From: Acidimicrobiales bacterium
GTDB lineage: Bacteria; Actinomycetota; Acidimicrobiia; Acidimicrobiales; Iamiaceae
Direction: 5' to 3'
Assembly: GCA_030448105.1 (NCBI GenBank)
Contig: JAUJNP010000006.1
Location: 147,250 to 211,249 of the forward strand
DNA length: 64,000 nt
Shown here: positions 9,709-18,644 of the stretch, one piece after another
Position numbering within the stretch: the first letter of the stretch is position 1
Layout of the letters: each line of letters begins with the position of its first letter
Position numbers and translations under genes: made by a program
Notes under the pieces: model-generated
What the model was told of the DNA's origin: nothing
What the model saw: the letters and a program-made list of their open reading frames with translations, nothing else
Databases searched by the model: none

Positions 9709-9837
9709 GCGAGCCCGAAGGGCGAGCGAACCGTCAGCACGGCGCTTGTCCGCCGCGCAGCGGCGGCGCTCATTGGTGCGCTGCAAGCCCTGAGGATGCT
9801 GGTGGTCCACCGACGTGGGTGGTGCACCAATGAGCGC
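9707..9837 (+). repeat. Dispersed start-codon repeat, copy A
   Basis: Two blocks are shared with copy B (36837-36906, opposite strand). A 21-nt block at 9707-9727 is identical. A 46-nt block at 9791-9836 differs at 6 positions and contains the ATG of the next gene in ATGAGCG. In this copy GCGCTCATTGGTGC (9766-9779) is the exact complement of GCACCAATGAGCGC (9824-9837), so a 14-bp stem with a 44-nt loop can cover the start codon. The loop itself contains the palindrome GGTGGTCCACC. Confidence 0.7.
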
Positions 9838-10111
9838 GCCTCCGCGGCGCCGGCAGTCGGGCCGCCGCCGCAAGGGCCCCAAGGCCGAGCCGGTCGACCT
9901 CTGGCGCCCCGTGCCCCGTCTCGAGCCGCCCCAGCCGATCGTGGTCGCCGAGGATCCCGGCATGCTGCTGCGCTCGCTCGGCCAGCCGCCGCTGCAAGGG
10001 CAGGGGGCGGTGGCCGAGCACTACCTCGTGGCCGTGGTGGAACGGGCGGCGGGCGTGGCCACGGCCCTGGCCGCCAGCGTCGACCTGCTGGGCCCGTCGG
10101 ACGGGGACTGA
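9830..10111 (+). CDS. Small conserved-looking protein downstream of SNF2 helicase
   Basis: 93 residues with a basic N-terminus (PPRRRQSGRRRKGPKAEP) and an acidic/hydrophobic C-terminal half (DPGMLLRSLGQPPL...VAVVERAAGVATALAAS). It follows the helicase in the same direction. Similar small ORFs beside SNF2 helicases occur in other actinobacteria, so it may act with the helicase; that is inference. ATG 9830 is preferred over an in-frame ATG at 9815 because the conserved repeat ends exactly on it. No domain is recognised. Confidence 0.6.
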   Translation: MSAPPRRRQSGRRRKGPKAEPVDLWRPVPRLEPPQPIVVAEDPGMLLRSLGQPPLQGQGAVAEHYLVAVVERAAGVATALAASVDLLGPSDGD

Positions 10112-10153
10112 TCTCGACTGGTCGGAGCGACGTGGGGCGGCCAGCATGGGGCG

Positions 10154-11532
10154 ATGATCGAGCCCACCGCCGTCGTCAAGGAACGCCTCGACCAGCTGCT
10201 CGACGAGGTCGACCCCCGGGCCACCAGCCTCGAAGAGCTGCGTGGCCGCCAGTACGACCTGGGGTTGGCGTGGGTCCACTTCCCGGAGGGCCGGGGCGGG
10301 CTCGGCCTGCCGCCCGACGTGCAGCGGGTGGTCGACGACCGCCTCCGCCAGGCGGGCGCCGGAGCCATCGGGTCGCGCCACTTCTTCGGGCTCACCATGG
10401 CCGGGCCCACCGTCGTCACCCACGGCAGCGAGGAGCTGGTCGCCCGGTTGCTGCGGCGCATGTTCACCGGCGAGGACGCCTGGTGCCAGCTCTTCAGCGA
10501 GCCCGGCGCCGGCTCGGACCTGGCTGGCCTGTCCTGCCGGGCCGTGCGCGACGGCGACGAGTGGGTGGTCACCGGCCAGAAGGTGTGGACGACCCTGGCC
10601 CACATCGCCGACCGGGGCATGCTCGTGGCCCGCACCGATCTCGACGCCCGCAAGCACAAGGGCCTCACCTACTTCGCCCTCGACATGCACGCCCCCGGCG
10701 TGGAGGTGCGCCCGCTCCGCCAGATGACCGGCGAGGCCGAGTTCAACGAGGTGTACCTCACCGAGGTGCGGGTGCCCGACGCCGACCGCGTCGGCGACGT
10801 GGGCGAGGGCTGGCGGGTGTCGATGACCACCCTGTCCAACGAGCGCACCACCATCGGCGGGGGCGGCGGCATGCCGACCCGCGGCTCGGGAGCAATCGCC
10901 GAGGCGGTGCGCATCTGGCACGAGGAGGTCGCCGACCACCAGCCCGCCCTGCGCGAACGCCTCATGCGCACGTGGATCGATGCCGAGGTGCTGCGGCTCA
11001 CCAACGTGCGGGCGTCCCAGAACCGCAAGGCCGGCAACCCGGGCCCCGAGGGCTCCATCGCCAAGCTGATGTTCGCCGAGGTCAACATGGACATCTACGA
11101 GCTGTGCGTGGACCTGCTCGGGCCCGTCGCCGAGCACGGAAACGACAACACCATGCTCCTGCCCGACCAGCACTGCGCGGCTACAACGGGCGGGCGGCCC
11201 CCAACCGCCAGGCCGCCAACCCGGGCCCCGTGGGAGCCATCGCCACGCTGAGGTTCGCCGAGGTCACCCTGGACATCTACGCGCTGGGCGTGGACCTGCT
11301 CGGGCCCGGCGCCATGGTGGGTGACGACTACACCATGCGCCGGGCCGAGCAGCTCGGGCTGGTGGGCGCGCCCGGAACGTCGCGCAAGATGTTCCTGCGG
11401 GCCCGGGCCAACTCCATCGAAGGCGGCACCTCGGAGATCCAGCGCAACATCATCGGCGAGCGGGTGCTCGGCCTCCCCGGCGAGCCCCGCACCGACAAGG
11501 ACCTGCCCTGGAAGGACGTCCCCCGCAGCTAG
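10154..11532 (+). pseudogene. Acyl-CoA dehydrogenase, frameshifted with internal duplication
   Basis: The 10154 frame encodes about 340 residues of an acyl-CoA dehydrogenase ([43 protein letters not shown]). From about 11173 the coding sense continues in another frame to 11532 (NSIEGGTSEIQRNIIGERVL). The segment from 10991 (LRLTNVRASQNRKAGNPGP...) recurs in diverged form from 11173 (LRGYNGRAAPNRQAANPGP...), a period of 182 nt, which is not a multiple of three. It looks like two tandem paralogues joined by a deletion: one lost its C-terminus, the other its N-terminus. An assembly chimera is possible. As read, no intact enzyme is made. Confidence 0.8.
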
Positions 11533-11551
11533 CCAGCGCACCCCGCACGCC

Positions 11552-12055
11552 GTGGCCACCGAGATCGAGCGCAAGTTCCTGGTAGCCGGGACGCCCGACC
11601 TGGCCGAGGTGGCGGCGGCCTCCGGAGGAGTCGACACCGCCGACCTGGAGCAGCGCTACCTCGACGCGCCCCCCGGGGTGGAGCGCCGGGTGCGGCGCCA
11701 ACGCTCGGCCGCCGGAGAGCGCCACGTGCAGACCGAGAAGCGACCGGTGCCGGGCACGAACCGCGAGCGGGAGGAGTCAGAGCGCGACATGACCGCCGCC
11801 GAGTACGCCGTCGCCGCCCGGTCGACGCAGGGCGCGGTGATCCGCAAGCGGCGGCACCGCTTCACCTGGGACGGCCAGCGCTTCGAGCTCGATCAGTTCC
11901 TCGAACCGGTCGAGGCGTGGTTGCTGGAGATCGAGCTGGTCGGCGTGGACGACGAGGTGCGGCTGCCGCCCTTCCTGGCCGTGGAGCGCGAGGTCACCGA
12001 CGATCCGGCGTGGCGGAACGCGGCGATCGCCCGCCGGGCAGCACCTCCGAGCTGA
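11552..12055 (+). CDS. CYTH-domain protein (triphosphate tunnel metalloenzyme)
   Basis: 167 residues starting at a GTG directly before the diagnostic EIERKF signature. Alternating charged strands (RRVRRQRS, KRPVPGTNREREESER, VIRKRRHRFTW, FELDQF, LLEIELVG, LAVEREVT) build the beta-tunnel that binds triphosphate and divalent metal. Bacterial members hydrolyse inorganic tripolyphosphate, or less often ThTP/ATP. The 3' end overlaps the convergent oxygenase gene by 62 nt. The PPK2 gene at 46482 is another polyphosphate enzyme but is not linked. Confidence 0.85.
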   Translation: MATEIERKFLVAGTPDLAEVAAASGGVDTADLEQRYLDAPPGVERRVRRQRSAAGERHVQTEKRPVPGTNREREESERDMTAAEYAVAARSTQGAVIRKRRHRFTWDGQRFELDQFLEPVEAWLLEIELVGVDDEVRLPPFLAVEREVTDDPAWRNAAIARRAAPPS

Positions 12056-13028
12056 GCCCGGGGAACACCTTGGCCACCTTGCCCAGCAGATAATCGCCGT
12101 AGGTGCCCTCGAAGGCGTGAACGTCGGCGCCGTCCCAGCGGTCGCCGGTGGCGGGGGCGGCCTCCATGCCCGGCACGGGCCGCACGTTGGCATCCCAGGC
12201 GGGGTCGAAGAAGAAGGGGAACGACAGCCGGGTGGTGCCGCTGGTGTTGCGCACGCGGTGAGGGGTGGACCGGTAGCGGCCGGCAGTCATGCGCTCGAGC
12301 ATGTCGCCGAGGTTGCACACGAAGGAGTCGGGGACCGGCGGTGCCGCCAACCATCCCTGCGGCGTGCGCACCTCCAGGCCCGGGGTGCCGTCGTGGCCCA
12401 GGATGGTGAGCAACCCGTAGTCGGTGTGCTCGCCCACCCCCCAACCTTCGGCGCCGGGGGGCTCGGGCGGGTACGAGAAGATGCGGAACAGCACGAGCGG
12501 GTCGGCGGTGAGGTGGTGGCGGAACCAATCAGCGTCGAGCCCGAGCCCCCTCGCCAAGCCCGCCACCAGGGTGTGGCCGAGGGCACCGACGGCGTCGAGG
12601 TAGGCCAGCACCGCGTCACGCAGGCCGGCCGGCCGGGCCGGGAAGAGGTTGGCCCCGTGCAGCGGTGTGCCGGCCCGCACGCGGGGGTCGTCGGGCCCGA
12701 GCTCGGCGCCGAAGTAAATCCCCTCCTTGCGGTCGGGCACCCCGGCGGTCAGCTCGTGGCCCACCGGGAACCAACCCCGCCAGGCCCGGCCGCCCCGGTC
12801 CATCGAGATGGCCGCCTTCTCGGCATCTTCGAGGGCGAAGAACTCCCGGGCGTGGGCCTCGAGCCGCTGCCGGAGGCCGGGGTCGACGCCGTGGCCGACG
12901 ACCACGAAGAAGCCGAGGTCCCGGCAGGCGGTGTCGATGGCGCGTGCCACGGCTTCGACCGTGCCGGCCTCGCCCCCGGCGACGAGCGGTGAGACGTCGA
13001 TGATCGGGAGCCCACCGGGGTGATCCAC
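11994..13028 (-). CDS. 2-oxoglutarate/Fe(II) oxygenase, isopenicillin N synthase family
   Basis: 344 residues. The N-terminal DIOX_N part reads LPIIDVSPL...CRDLGFFVVVGHGVD. The catalytic half has the iron facial triad in GEHTDYGLLTIL (His, Asp) and STPHRVRN (His), with Arg-x-Ser (RLSF) for 2-oxoglutarate. The GTG start is backed by TAGACC 6 nt upstream, a near match to the local -10 pattern. The C-terminus is longer than needed, and its last 20 residues lie over the CYTH gene end. Substrate unknown. Confidence 0.88.
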   Translation of the reverse strand: MDHPGGLPIIDVSPLVAGGEAGTVEAVARAIDTACRDLGFFVVVGHGVDPGLRQRLEAHAREFFALEDAEKAAISMDRGGRAWRGWFPVGHELTAGVPDRKEGIYFGAELGPDDPRVRAGTPLHGANLFPARPAGLRDAVLAYLDAVGALGHTLVAGLARGLGLDADWFRHHLTADPLVLFRIFSYPPEPPGAEGWGVGEHTDYGLLTILGHDGTPGLEVRTPQGWLAAPPVPDSFVCNLGDMLERMTAGRYRSTPHRVRNTSGTTRLSFPFFFDPAWDANVRPVPGMEAAPATGDRWDGADVHAFEGTYGDYLLGKVAKVFPGLSSEVLPGGRSPRSATPDRR

Positions 13029-13071
13029 CGGTCCGGTCTACCAGCGGGGCGGCGAACTACGTTGCTGGCTC

Positions 13072-13662
13072 GTGGACCCTGCCGGCGAACCTCGCTGCAT
13101 CGCCCTGGTCGACGGCGGGATGATCAGCGGGTGGCGGCGGGCCAAGCCGGCGCTGGCCCAGCTCGACCGGGCTCTCGCCCACCTGCGGGCGGCCCACCCC
13201 GGCACCCTGGTGGCGGTCGTCGCCGACCCCGCCCTCAAGCACTCACTCGGCGCCGCCGACCGCGACCGGCTGGAGGCCGACATCGCCGCCGGCGCGGTGG
13301 TGCTGGCCCCGGCGGGCACCCTGGGAGGGTTCGGCGGCTTCGTGGGCAAGGTGGTGGAGCGGGCTGCCGCCGCCGGGTTGCGCCCGGTGGTGATCACCGA
13401 CCAGTCGGTGCCGGGCGCGACCCTCGGTCGAGCGCGCCTCGACGGTGACCGCTGGGAGTTCGACCTCGACGGCAACGGCGCCCCGGCGAGCGGCCGGCCC
13501 CGGCCGGCCAAGCCCCCGGGGTCACCCCCGGCGCACAGGGTCCTGCTCGACGCGCTGGCCGCCGAGCTGGCGAGCCAGGACCCCGACGGCAGCTCCGCCC
13601 GCCGCATCGACGACCCGGCTCGGGCGGCGGCCGACGCCGTCGCCGGCCTCCTCGCCGTCTGA
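13072..13662 (+). CDS. Unknown protein, possibly PIN/NYN-like
   Basis: 196 residues from a GTG with TACGTT 8 nt upstream (predicted leaderless). Acidic residues at strand ends (LVDGGMISG, VVADPAL, VITDQSVPG) and the alternation of strands and helices recall PIN/NYN ribonucleases, but I cannot place all catalytic aspartates. The C-terminal 60 residues are Pro/Arg/Asp-rich. Divergent from the 2OG oxygenase. Confidence 0.5.
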   Translation: MDPAGEPRCIALVDGGMISGWRRAKPALAQLDRALAHLRAAHPGTLVAVVADPALKHSLGAADRDRLEADIAAGAVVLAPAGTLGGFGGFVGKVVERAAAAGLRPVVITDQSVPGATLGRARLDGDRWEFDLDGNGAPASGRPRPAKPPGSPPAHRVLLDALAAELASQDPDGSSARRIDDPARAAADAVAGLLAV

Positions 13663-13671
13663 CCTACCCGT

Positions 13672-13722
13672 CTGACGGGCCAGGCTGACGGGCCAGGCTG
13701 ACGGGCCAGGCTGACGGGCCAG
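13672..13722. repeat. 13-bp tandem repeat between convergent genes
   Basis: Three full and one 12-nt copy of CTGACGGGCCAGG at 13672, 13685, 13698 and 13711, filling the gap between the PIN-like gene (ends 13662) and the acyl-CoA synthetase (ends 13725). The core GGCCAGGCTG recurs in the 28-bp repeat at 45563-45634, also between convergent genes. Confidence 0.9.
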
Positions 13723-13724
13723 CG

Positions 13725-15392
13725 TCAGCCGGCCGCTTCGCGCAGCTCGCGCTTGAGGATCTTGCCCGCCGGGTTGCGGGGGAGCGGGGCATCGAGGACG
13801 AGGACCCGGCTGGGGACCTTGTACGACGCCAGCCGGGCGCGCACGTGGTCCTGCACCTCCTCGGCGCTGACGGTGCGACCCGCCTTGGGGAACACGGCAG
13901 CCGCCACCTCCTCGCCCAGCCGCTCGTGGGGGACACCGAACACGGCCGCCTCGTGCACGCCGGGCAGCTCGTAGATCGCCGCCTCCACCTCCGAGCAGTA
14001 GACGTTCTCGCCGGCCCGCAACACCATGTCCTTGGCCCGGTCCTCGACGTAGACGAACCCCTCCTCGTCGATCCGGCCGATGTCGCCCGAGCGCAACCAG
14101 CCGTCGACGATGGTCTCGCCGGTCGCCTCCGGCTGCTTCCAGTAACCCCGGATCAGGTGGGGCCCGGCGAACCAGATCTCGCCCCGCTCCCCGGTGGGCA
14201 GCGGCCGGCCGTCGGGGTCGCGCACCTCGATCTGCAGGATGGGCGTGGCCCGGCCGGTGCTGGTGGGATGGGTCAGGTAGTCGGTGCCGGAGTTCTGCGG
14301 CCCGTAGGCGTTGGTCTCGGTCATCCCGTACCCGATGCCCGGCCGGGCCTGGGCGAAGCTCGAAGCCACTCGGCGCACGAGCTCGGGCGGCGCCGGCGCC
14401 CCGCCGCCCCCCACGCTGACCAGGCTGGAGGTGTCGAAGTCGGCGAAGCGCGGTGACTCCAGCAGGTCCCAGCTCTGGGTGGGCACGCCCACGAAGTTGG
14501 TGACCCGTTCGCGTTCGATCAGCTCGAGGGCCCGCTCGGGGTCCCACTTGTACATGATCACCAGCTTCAGTCCGCCGGCGAAGCACGACAGCATCACCGG
14601 CACGCAGCCGGTCACGTGGAAGAGGGGCACGATGAGGATGAACACCGGAACGGTGCTGGTGGCGGGCTGCTCCTCGGGCCGGCGCAGGCGCTCGACGGCG
14701 GTGCGGCACGCGAACCCGAGAAGGGACTGGATGACGGCCCGGTGGGTCGACACCGCCCCCTTGGGCCGGCCGGTGGTGCCCGAGGTGTAGAGGATGGTGG
14801 CGTCGTCGTGGGGGGCGATGGCCACCTCCGGCAGCGGTGTCCCCGGCACCACCACGTCGTCCCAGCGGTCGACGCCGACAGGAGGGGCCCCGTCGCCGCG
14901 CACGGCCAAGGTCCTCACCCCGAGGCGCTCGCAGGCCGGCCGGGAACCTTCCACCCGTTCCTGGTCGGCGATGAGCACGGTGGCGCCGCAATCCTCCAGG
15001 GCGTACTCGAGCTCGGCGGCGCTCCACCAGGCGTTGAACGACACCGACACCGCGCCCACCGAGGTGATGGCGGCGAAGCTGACCACCCACTCGGGGTAGT
15101 TCCGCATGGCGATGGCGACGCGGTCGCCCGGCCCGACCCCGTAGCGCTCGACCAGGGCCGCGCCCAGGCCGTCCACCGCGGCCATCACGTCGGCGAAGCT
15201 CCACACCTCGTCCTCGTAGACGAGGAAGGGGGCGTCGCCCCGCTGGCGAGCGGGGGCGAAGAGGTCACGCAGGCTCGTCGGTGCCTGCGCGTACACGGTG
15301 GTGGTGATCCCCGCCACCGTGACCTCGGTGGTCTCGAAGCGCTCGCCCGGGGCGGTGACCCGGGCGACGGCCTCCTCGTAGCTCATCGTCAT
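13725..15392 (-). CDS. Acyl-CoA synthetase (AMP-binding)
   Basis: 555 residues of the ANL adenylate-forming superfamily. Motifs in order: P-loop YTSGTTGRPKG, VPLFHVTG, GYGMTETNAYG, the hinge SGDIGRIDEEGFVYVEDRAKD, and the catalytic Lys near NPAGKILKREL. It activates a carboxylic acid to acyl-AMP and then acyl-CoA. It starts 11 nt after the broken acyl-CoA dehydrogenase, so the two form an operon for degradation of an unknown acid. Confidence 0.93.
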   Translation of the reverse strand: MTMSYEEAVARVTAPGERFETTEVTVAGITTTVYAQAPTSLRDLFAPARQRGDAPFLVYEDEVWSFADVMAAVDGLGAALVERYGVGPGDRVAIAMRNYPEWVVSFAAITSVGAVSVSFNAWWSAAELEYALEDCGATVLIADQERVEGSRPACERLGVRTLAVRGDGAPPVGVDRWDDVVVPGTPLPEVAIAPHDDATILYTSGTTGRPKGAVSTHRAVIQSLLGFACRTAVERLRRPEEQPATSTVPVFILIVPLFHVTGCVPVMLSCFAGGLKLVIMYKWDPERALELIERERVTNFVGVPTQSWDLLESPRFADFDTSSLVSVGGGGAPAPPELVRRVASSFAQARPGIGYGMTETNAYGPQNSGTDYLTHPTSTGRATPILQIEVRDPDGRPLPTGERGEIWFAGPHLIRGYWKQPEATGETIVDGWLRSGDIGRIDEEGFVYVEDRAKDMVLRAGENVYCSEVEAAIYELPGVHEAAVFGVPHERLGEEVAAAVFPKAGRTVSAEEVQDHVRARLASYKVPSRVLVLDAPLPRNPAGKILKRELREAAG

Positions 15393-15403
15393 CCGGACAG
15401 CAC

Positions 15404-16540
15404 TCAGCCGTTCTTGGGTAGGTCGCGGAACGGCGTGGTGCGCTCGTGGCCCGGCTCCTTGGGCAGGCCCAGCACCCGCTCGCCGATGATGTTGTGCTGT
15501 ACCTCGTCGGTGCCGCCGTAGATGGCCGGGGCCGGGGAGAAGAGGCTCATCTCGGTGACCATCCCGGCGAAGGGGTTGCCGGTGGCGGCGTCGAGCGCGG
15601 CCCGCTGGCCGCCGTCGTAGGCGTGGAGCGTGCCGTAGGGCCCGAGGATGCGCAGGCCGAGGTCGCGGGCCAGGCGCACGATGGCGCTCATGGACAGCTT
15701 GGCGATGTTGCCCACGGCCGGCAGATCCTGGCCCGCCGCCGCCAGGGCCTTCTGGCGCAGGTTCGTGTACCGGGCGATCTCGTTGGCGGTGTGGAGGCGG
15801 ATGAGGTCCTGGCGCACCGAGGGGTCGGCGATGGCGCCGTTGCCCCTGGCCAGCTGCACCAGCAGCTTCTCGGCGGCGGAGAACATGCTCCCCGGGCTAC
15901 CGGCCCGCCCCCCGCCGCCCGACACGAAGTCGCCGGCCCGGCGCTCCAGGTCCCCGGCCACGGTGCCGGGCGTGGCCGGCGACGCCGCCGCCGTGCCGCC
16001 CCCCGCTCCCAGGCCCGCCCGCTCGTAGGCGAGGGTAGTGTTGGCCACCGCCCAGCCGTCGTTGCGGCCGCCGAGGAGGGCGTCGTCGGCCACCCGGGCG
16101 TCGGTGAGGAACCACCCACTCATCGCCGTCGGCCACCGCCCGGCACTGCAGGCCGGCCAGGTCCGATCCCGCGCCGGGCTCGCTGAAGAGCTGGCACCAC
16201 GCCTTCTGGCCGGTGACGATGTCGCGGAGGTAGCGCCGCTTCTGGTCGTCGGTGCCGTGGGTGACGATGGTGGGGCCGGCCAGCAGGAGCCCCAGCCCGC
16301 CGGGGGGCCGAGGGCGCCGGCGGCGGAGATGGCCCGCTGCACCCGCACGCCTTCCTCCCGGGAGAGGCCGTGCCCGTGCTTGTCGGTGGGCCAGGTGGGG
16401 GCCGACCACCCCGCGTCGGCCATGTGCTCCCACCATTCCCCGACGGTGAGGTCGGGGTCCCAGCGCCGCTCGAGGAAGGCGGTGACCTCGGCGGTCACAT
16501 CTTCGCTGGGTGCCTGCGTTCGCTGAGCGGTGTCGGCCAT
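15404..16540 (-). pseudogene. Acyl-CoA dehydrogenase, frameshifted and internally deleted
   Basis: ATG 16540 has GAGGGG 6 nt upstream. The N-terminus ([19 protein letters not shown]) reads in one frame to about 16310. It then shifts to another frame ([12 protein letters not shown]...[17 protein letters not shown]) near a run of six G. At about 16115 GDEWVV jumps straight to [15 protein letters not shown] back in the first frame, losing about 60 residues around the FAD/substrate loop. The C-terminus is normal (GGTDEVQHNIIGERVLGLP). Either a true pseudogene or an indel plus collapse in the assembly. Paralogue of the gene at 10154. Confidence 0.8.
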
Positions 16541-16592
16541 GGCGGTCCCCTCGGTGGCTCCGGTCCCTGCGTACCCCGCAGTCGACACCTCG

Positions 16593-16610
16593 CTTGACCG
16601 CGGGGTCAAG
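16593..16610. promoter_or_regulatory. Inverted-repeat operator upstream of acyl-CoA dehydrogenase
   Basis: Perfect 7-bp arms CTTGACC-GCGG-GGTCAAG, 52 nt upstream of the ATG at 16540. The TTGACC on the coding strand could be a -35 hexamer, so a bound repressor would block it. The geometry resembles TetR-family operators of fatty-acid genes; no such regulator is encoded in the window. Confidence 0.5.
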
Positions 16611-16747
16611 TGACGGCCTTGACCCGGGCCCAGCCCCAGCGAGCGCTGAGCACCACCACCGCCACCACTAGCGCCCGGCCGACCAGGCGGCGGGCCCGGC
16701 GAGGGCGGCGCGCCACGCCGGCCGGGCGGCGGCGGGAGCGCCGCCGG

Positions 16748-18247
16748 CCCCCCGTCCGACGGCCCGGCGGGATCAGGAGGTGCCACCGCGGGGTGGTCCG
16801 CCCGGGTCAGCTGCGGGGGCAGCCCGGGCCCGACCTGCCACGCCGCCCCGAAGCGGCTGCGGGCTTCCGAGTCGTCGGGCTCCGCGAACCACCACTCGCC
16901 CATGACCCGTTCGGGGGTGACGTCGACGACCAGGTAGCCGTAGCTCTCGATCTCGACCCAGCGCACGTGGTGGAAGTCGTCGAGCAGGCGCTGCACGAGC
17001 TTGCGTCCCACCGGCAACTGGCGGCCCATCGGGGTTGAGGACGCGCTGGGGCAGGTGAGCTCGACCGCCACCGGCCCCTCCTCGTCGCAGGGGCCCTCGA
17101 ACGCCCAGGCCGAGTGCACGTCGCCGGACAGGACCACCACGCCGCCGTCACGGCGACGCATGGCCCGGGCGAGGGCCTCACGCTCAGCCGGGTAGCCGTC
17201 CCACTCGTCGGTGCACATGGCATGGCCGTCGACCACCATGTAGCCGGCGGGCAGAGCCCGGCCGAGCACACCGCGGCCCGTCACCGGCAGGCGCATCTCG
17301 CTCATGACGACCTGGCTGGCCAACAGCGTCCAGGGGCGGGTGCGGTCGGCCACCCGCTCGTGGGCCCAGGCCCGCTGCTCGTCGCCGAGCATCGACCGTG
17401 ACGGGTCGTGGAGGTCCTTGGCTCCCTCCGCGTCGGCGTGCTCGTCCCGGCCGGGGTAGCGGGTGTCGAGCACCACCAGCTCGGCCAGGTCACCGAGGGC
17501 GATGGCCCGCCACTGGTGGGTGGGGTCCTCGGGCCGGGATGAGCGGACGGGCACCCACTCGCGACGGGCCAGGGCGGCGGCGGTGACCCGGTCCTGCCAG
17601 TCGCCCTGGGTCCGGGGGTCGTGGCCCTTCGCCCCACCGCGCCAGGCGTTGTCGGCCAGGTCGTGGTCGTCCCACACCGCGACCATGGGGTGGCGCTGGT
17701 GCAGGGCCCGCACGTCGGCGTCGGCGCGGATCTGCGCGTAGCGGGCCCGGTAGTCCTCCCGGGTGACGGTGGGATGAGGCGGGTCGTGGGCCCGGTCGCC
17801 GCCCGCGTCGTCCTCGTAGATGTAGTCGCCCATGTGGAGCACGAGGTCCACGTCGGCCTCGGCCAGCGCCCGGTAGACCCCGAGAGGTGCGGCGGCGTAC
17901 TTCGCGCAGCACACCGTCGCCAAGCGGAACCGCTCGACGGGTCCGTCGGGCAGGGTGCGGGTGCGCCCCACCGGTGAGTGCGCCTCGCCGGCGCTGAAGC
18001 CGTAGTGGTACGTCGTCGCCGGCGCCAGGTCGCCTACGTCGACCGTGACCGAGCCCGACCCGTCCCCGTCGGGGGCCGCGCTGCCCGAGGCCACCTCGTC
18101 AGTGAGCTCGGGGTCGCGGGCGACGACCCACCGCAAGGGGGCGTCGCCCTCGGTGCGGGTCCAGAGGAGGACCGAGGTGGCGGTGGGCTCGAAGCTGGCC
18201 ACGCCGAACGGGAACGGATCTCGGTCGGGGCTGCGATGGTGGGGCAT
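16748..18247 (-). CDS. PhoD-like alkaline phosphatase/phosphodiesterase
   Basis: About 500 residues from ATG 18247: an Ig-like PhoD_N domain (FPFGVASFEPTATSVLLWTR) and then the metallophosphatase domain with HMGDYIYED, WDDHDLADNAW and SGDVHSAW. No signal peptide is visible, so it may be cytoplasmic or start further upstream. There is no stop codon where the family ends (about 16748): the frame runs on through Gly/Pro-rich sequence into the acyl-CoA dehydrogenase. I read this as a lost stop or frameshift rather than a real fusion, because a promoter-like palindrome and a ribosome site separate the two. Confidence 0.8.
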
Positions 18248-18284
18248 GGCGTCGTTCCTACCCGGACGCTGCCAGACTTCGGGC

Positions 18285-18632
18285 ATGACAGCCGACGACG
18301 ACGGGCGCCGTCCATGGGGCACCTACACGGTGCTCGGCGAGGCGCCCGACCACAAGGTCAAGCGCCTCGAGGTGCAGCCGGGCAAACGCCTGAGCTACCA
18401 GCGCCACGCCCACCGAGCCGAGCACTGGTTCGTCGTGGCCGGCCGGGGGCGGGTCACCCTCGACGGGCGCGAGCTCGACGTGGCCCCCGGTGATGCCGTC
18501 GACGTGCCCCTCGGCGCCCCCCACCGCATCGAGAGCACCGGCGACCAGCCGCTCGTCTTCGTGGAGGTGCAGCACGGCGAGTCCTTCGCCGAGGACGACA
18601 TCGAGCGCCTCGAAGACGACTTCGGGCGCTAG
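18285..18632 (+). CDS. Cupin, mannose-6-phosphate isomerase type II-like
   Basis: 115 residues. RPWGTYTVLGEAPDHKVKRLEVQPGKRLSYQ... with RHAHRAEHWFVVAGRG and PHRIESTG is the single-domain cupin found alone or fused to GDP-mannose pyrophosphorylase. The His-x-His/Glu and second His metal ligands are present. It could isomerise a sugar phosphate or simply bind metal. CAGACT lies 6 nt before the ATG, a weak -10. Divergent from phoD across 37 nt. Confidence 0.8.
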   Translation: MTADDDGRRPWGTYTVLGEAPDHKVKRLEVQPGKRLSYQRHAHRAEHWFVVAGRGRVTLDGRELDVAPGDAVDVPLGAPHRIESTGDQPLVFVEVQHGESFAEDDIERLEDDFGR

Positions 18633-18644
18633 CCGGCCCGGGAG

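Noticed and set aside
15404..18322. A 972-residue PhoD-acyl-CoA dehydrogenase fusion protein
   Set aside because: The linker is low-complexity, a promoter-like palindrome and ribosome site lie between, and the dehydrogenase is broken; a lost stop is the simpler explanation.
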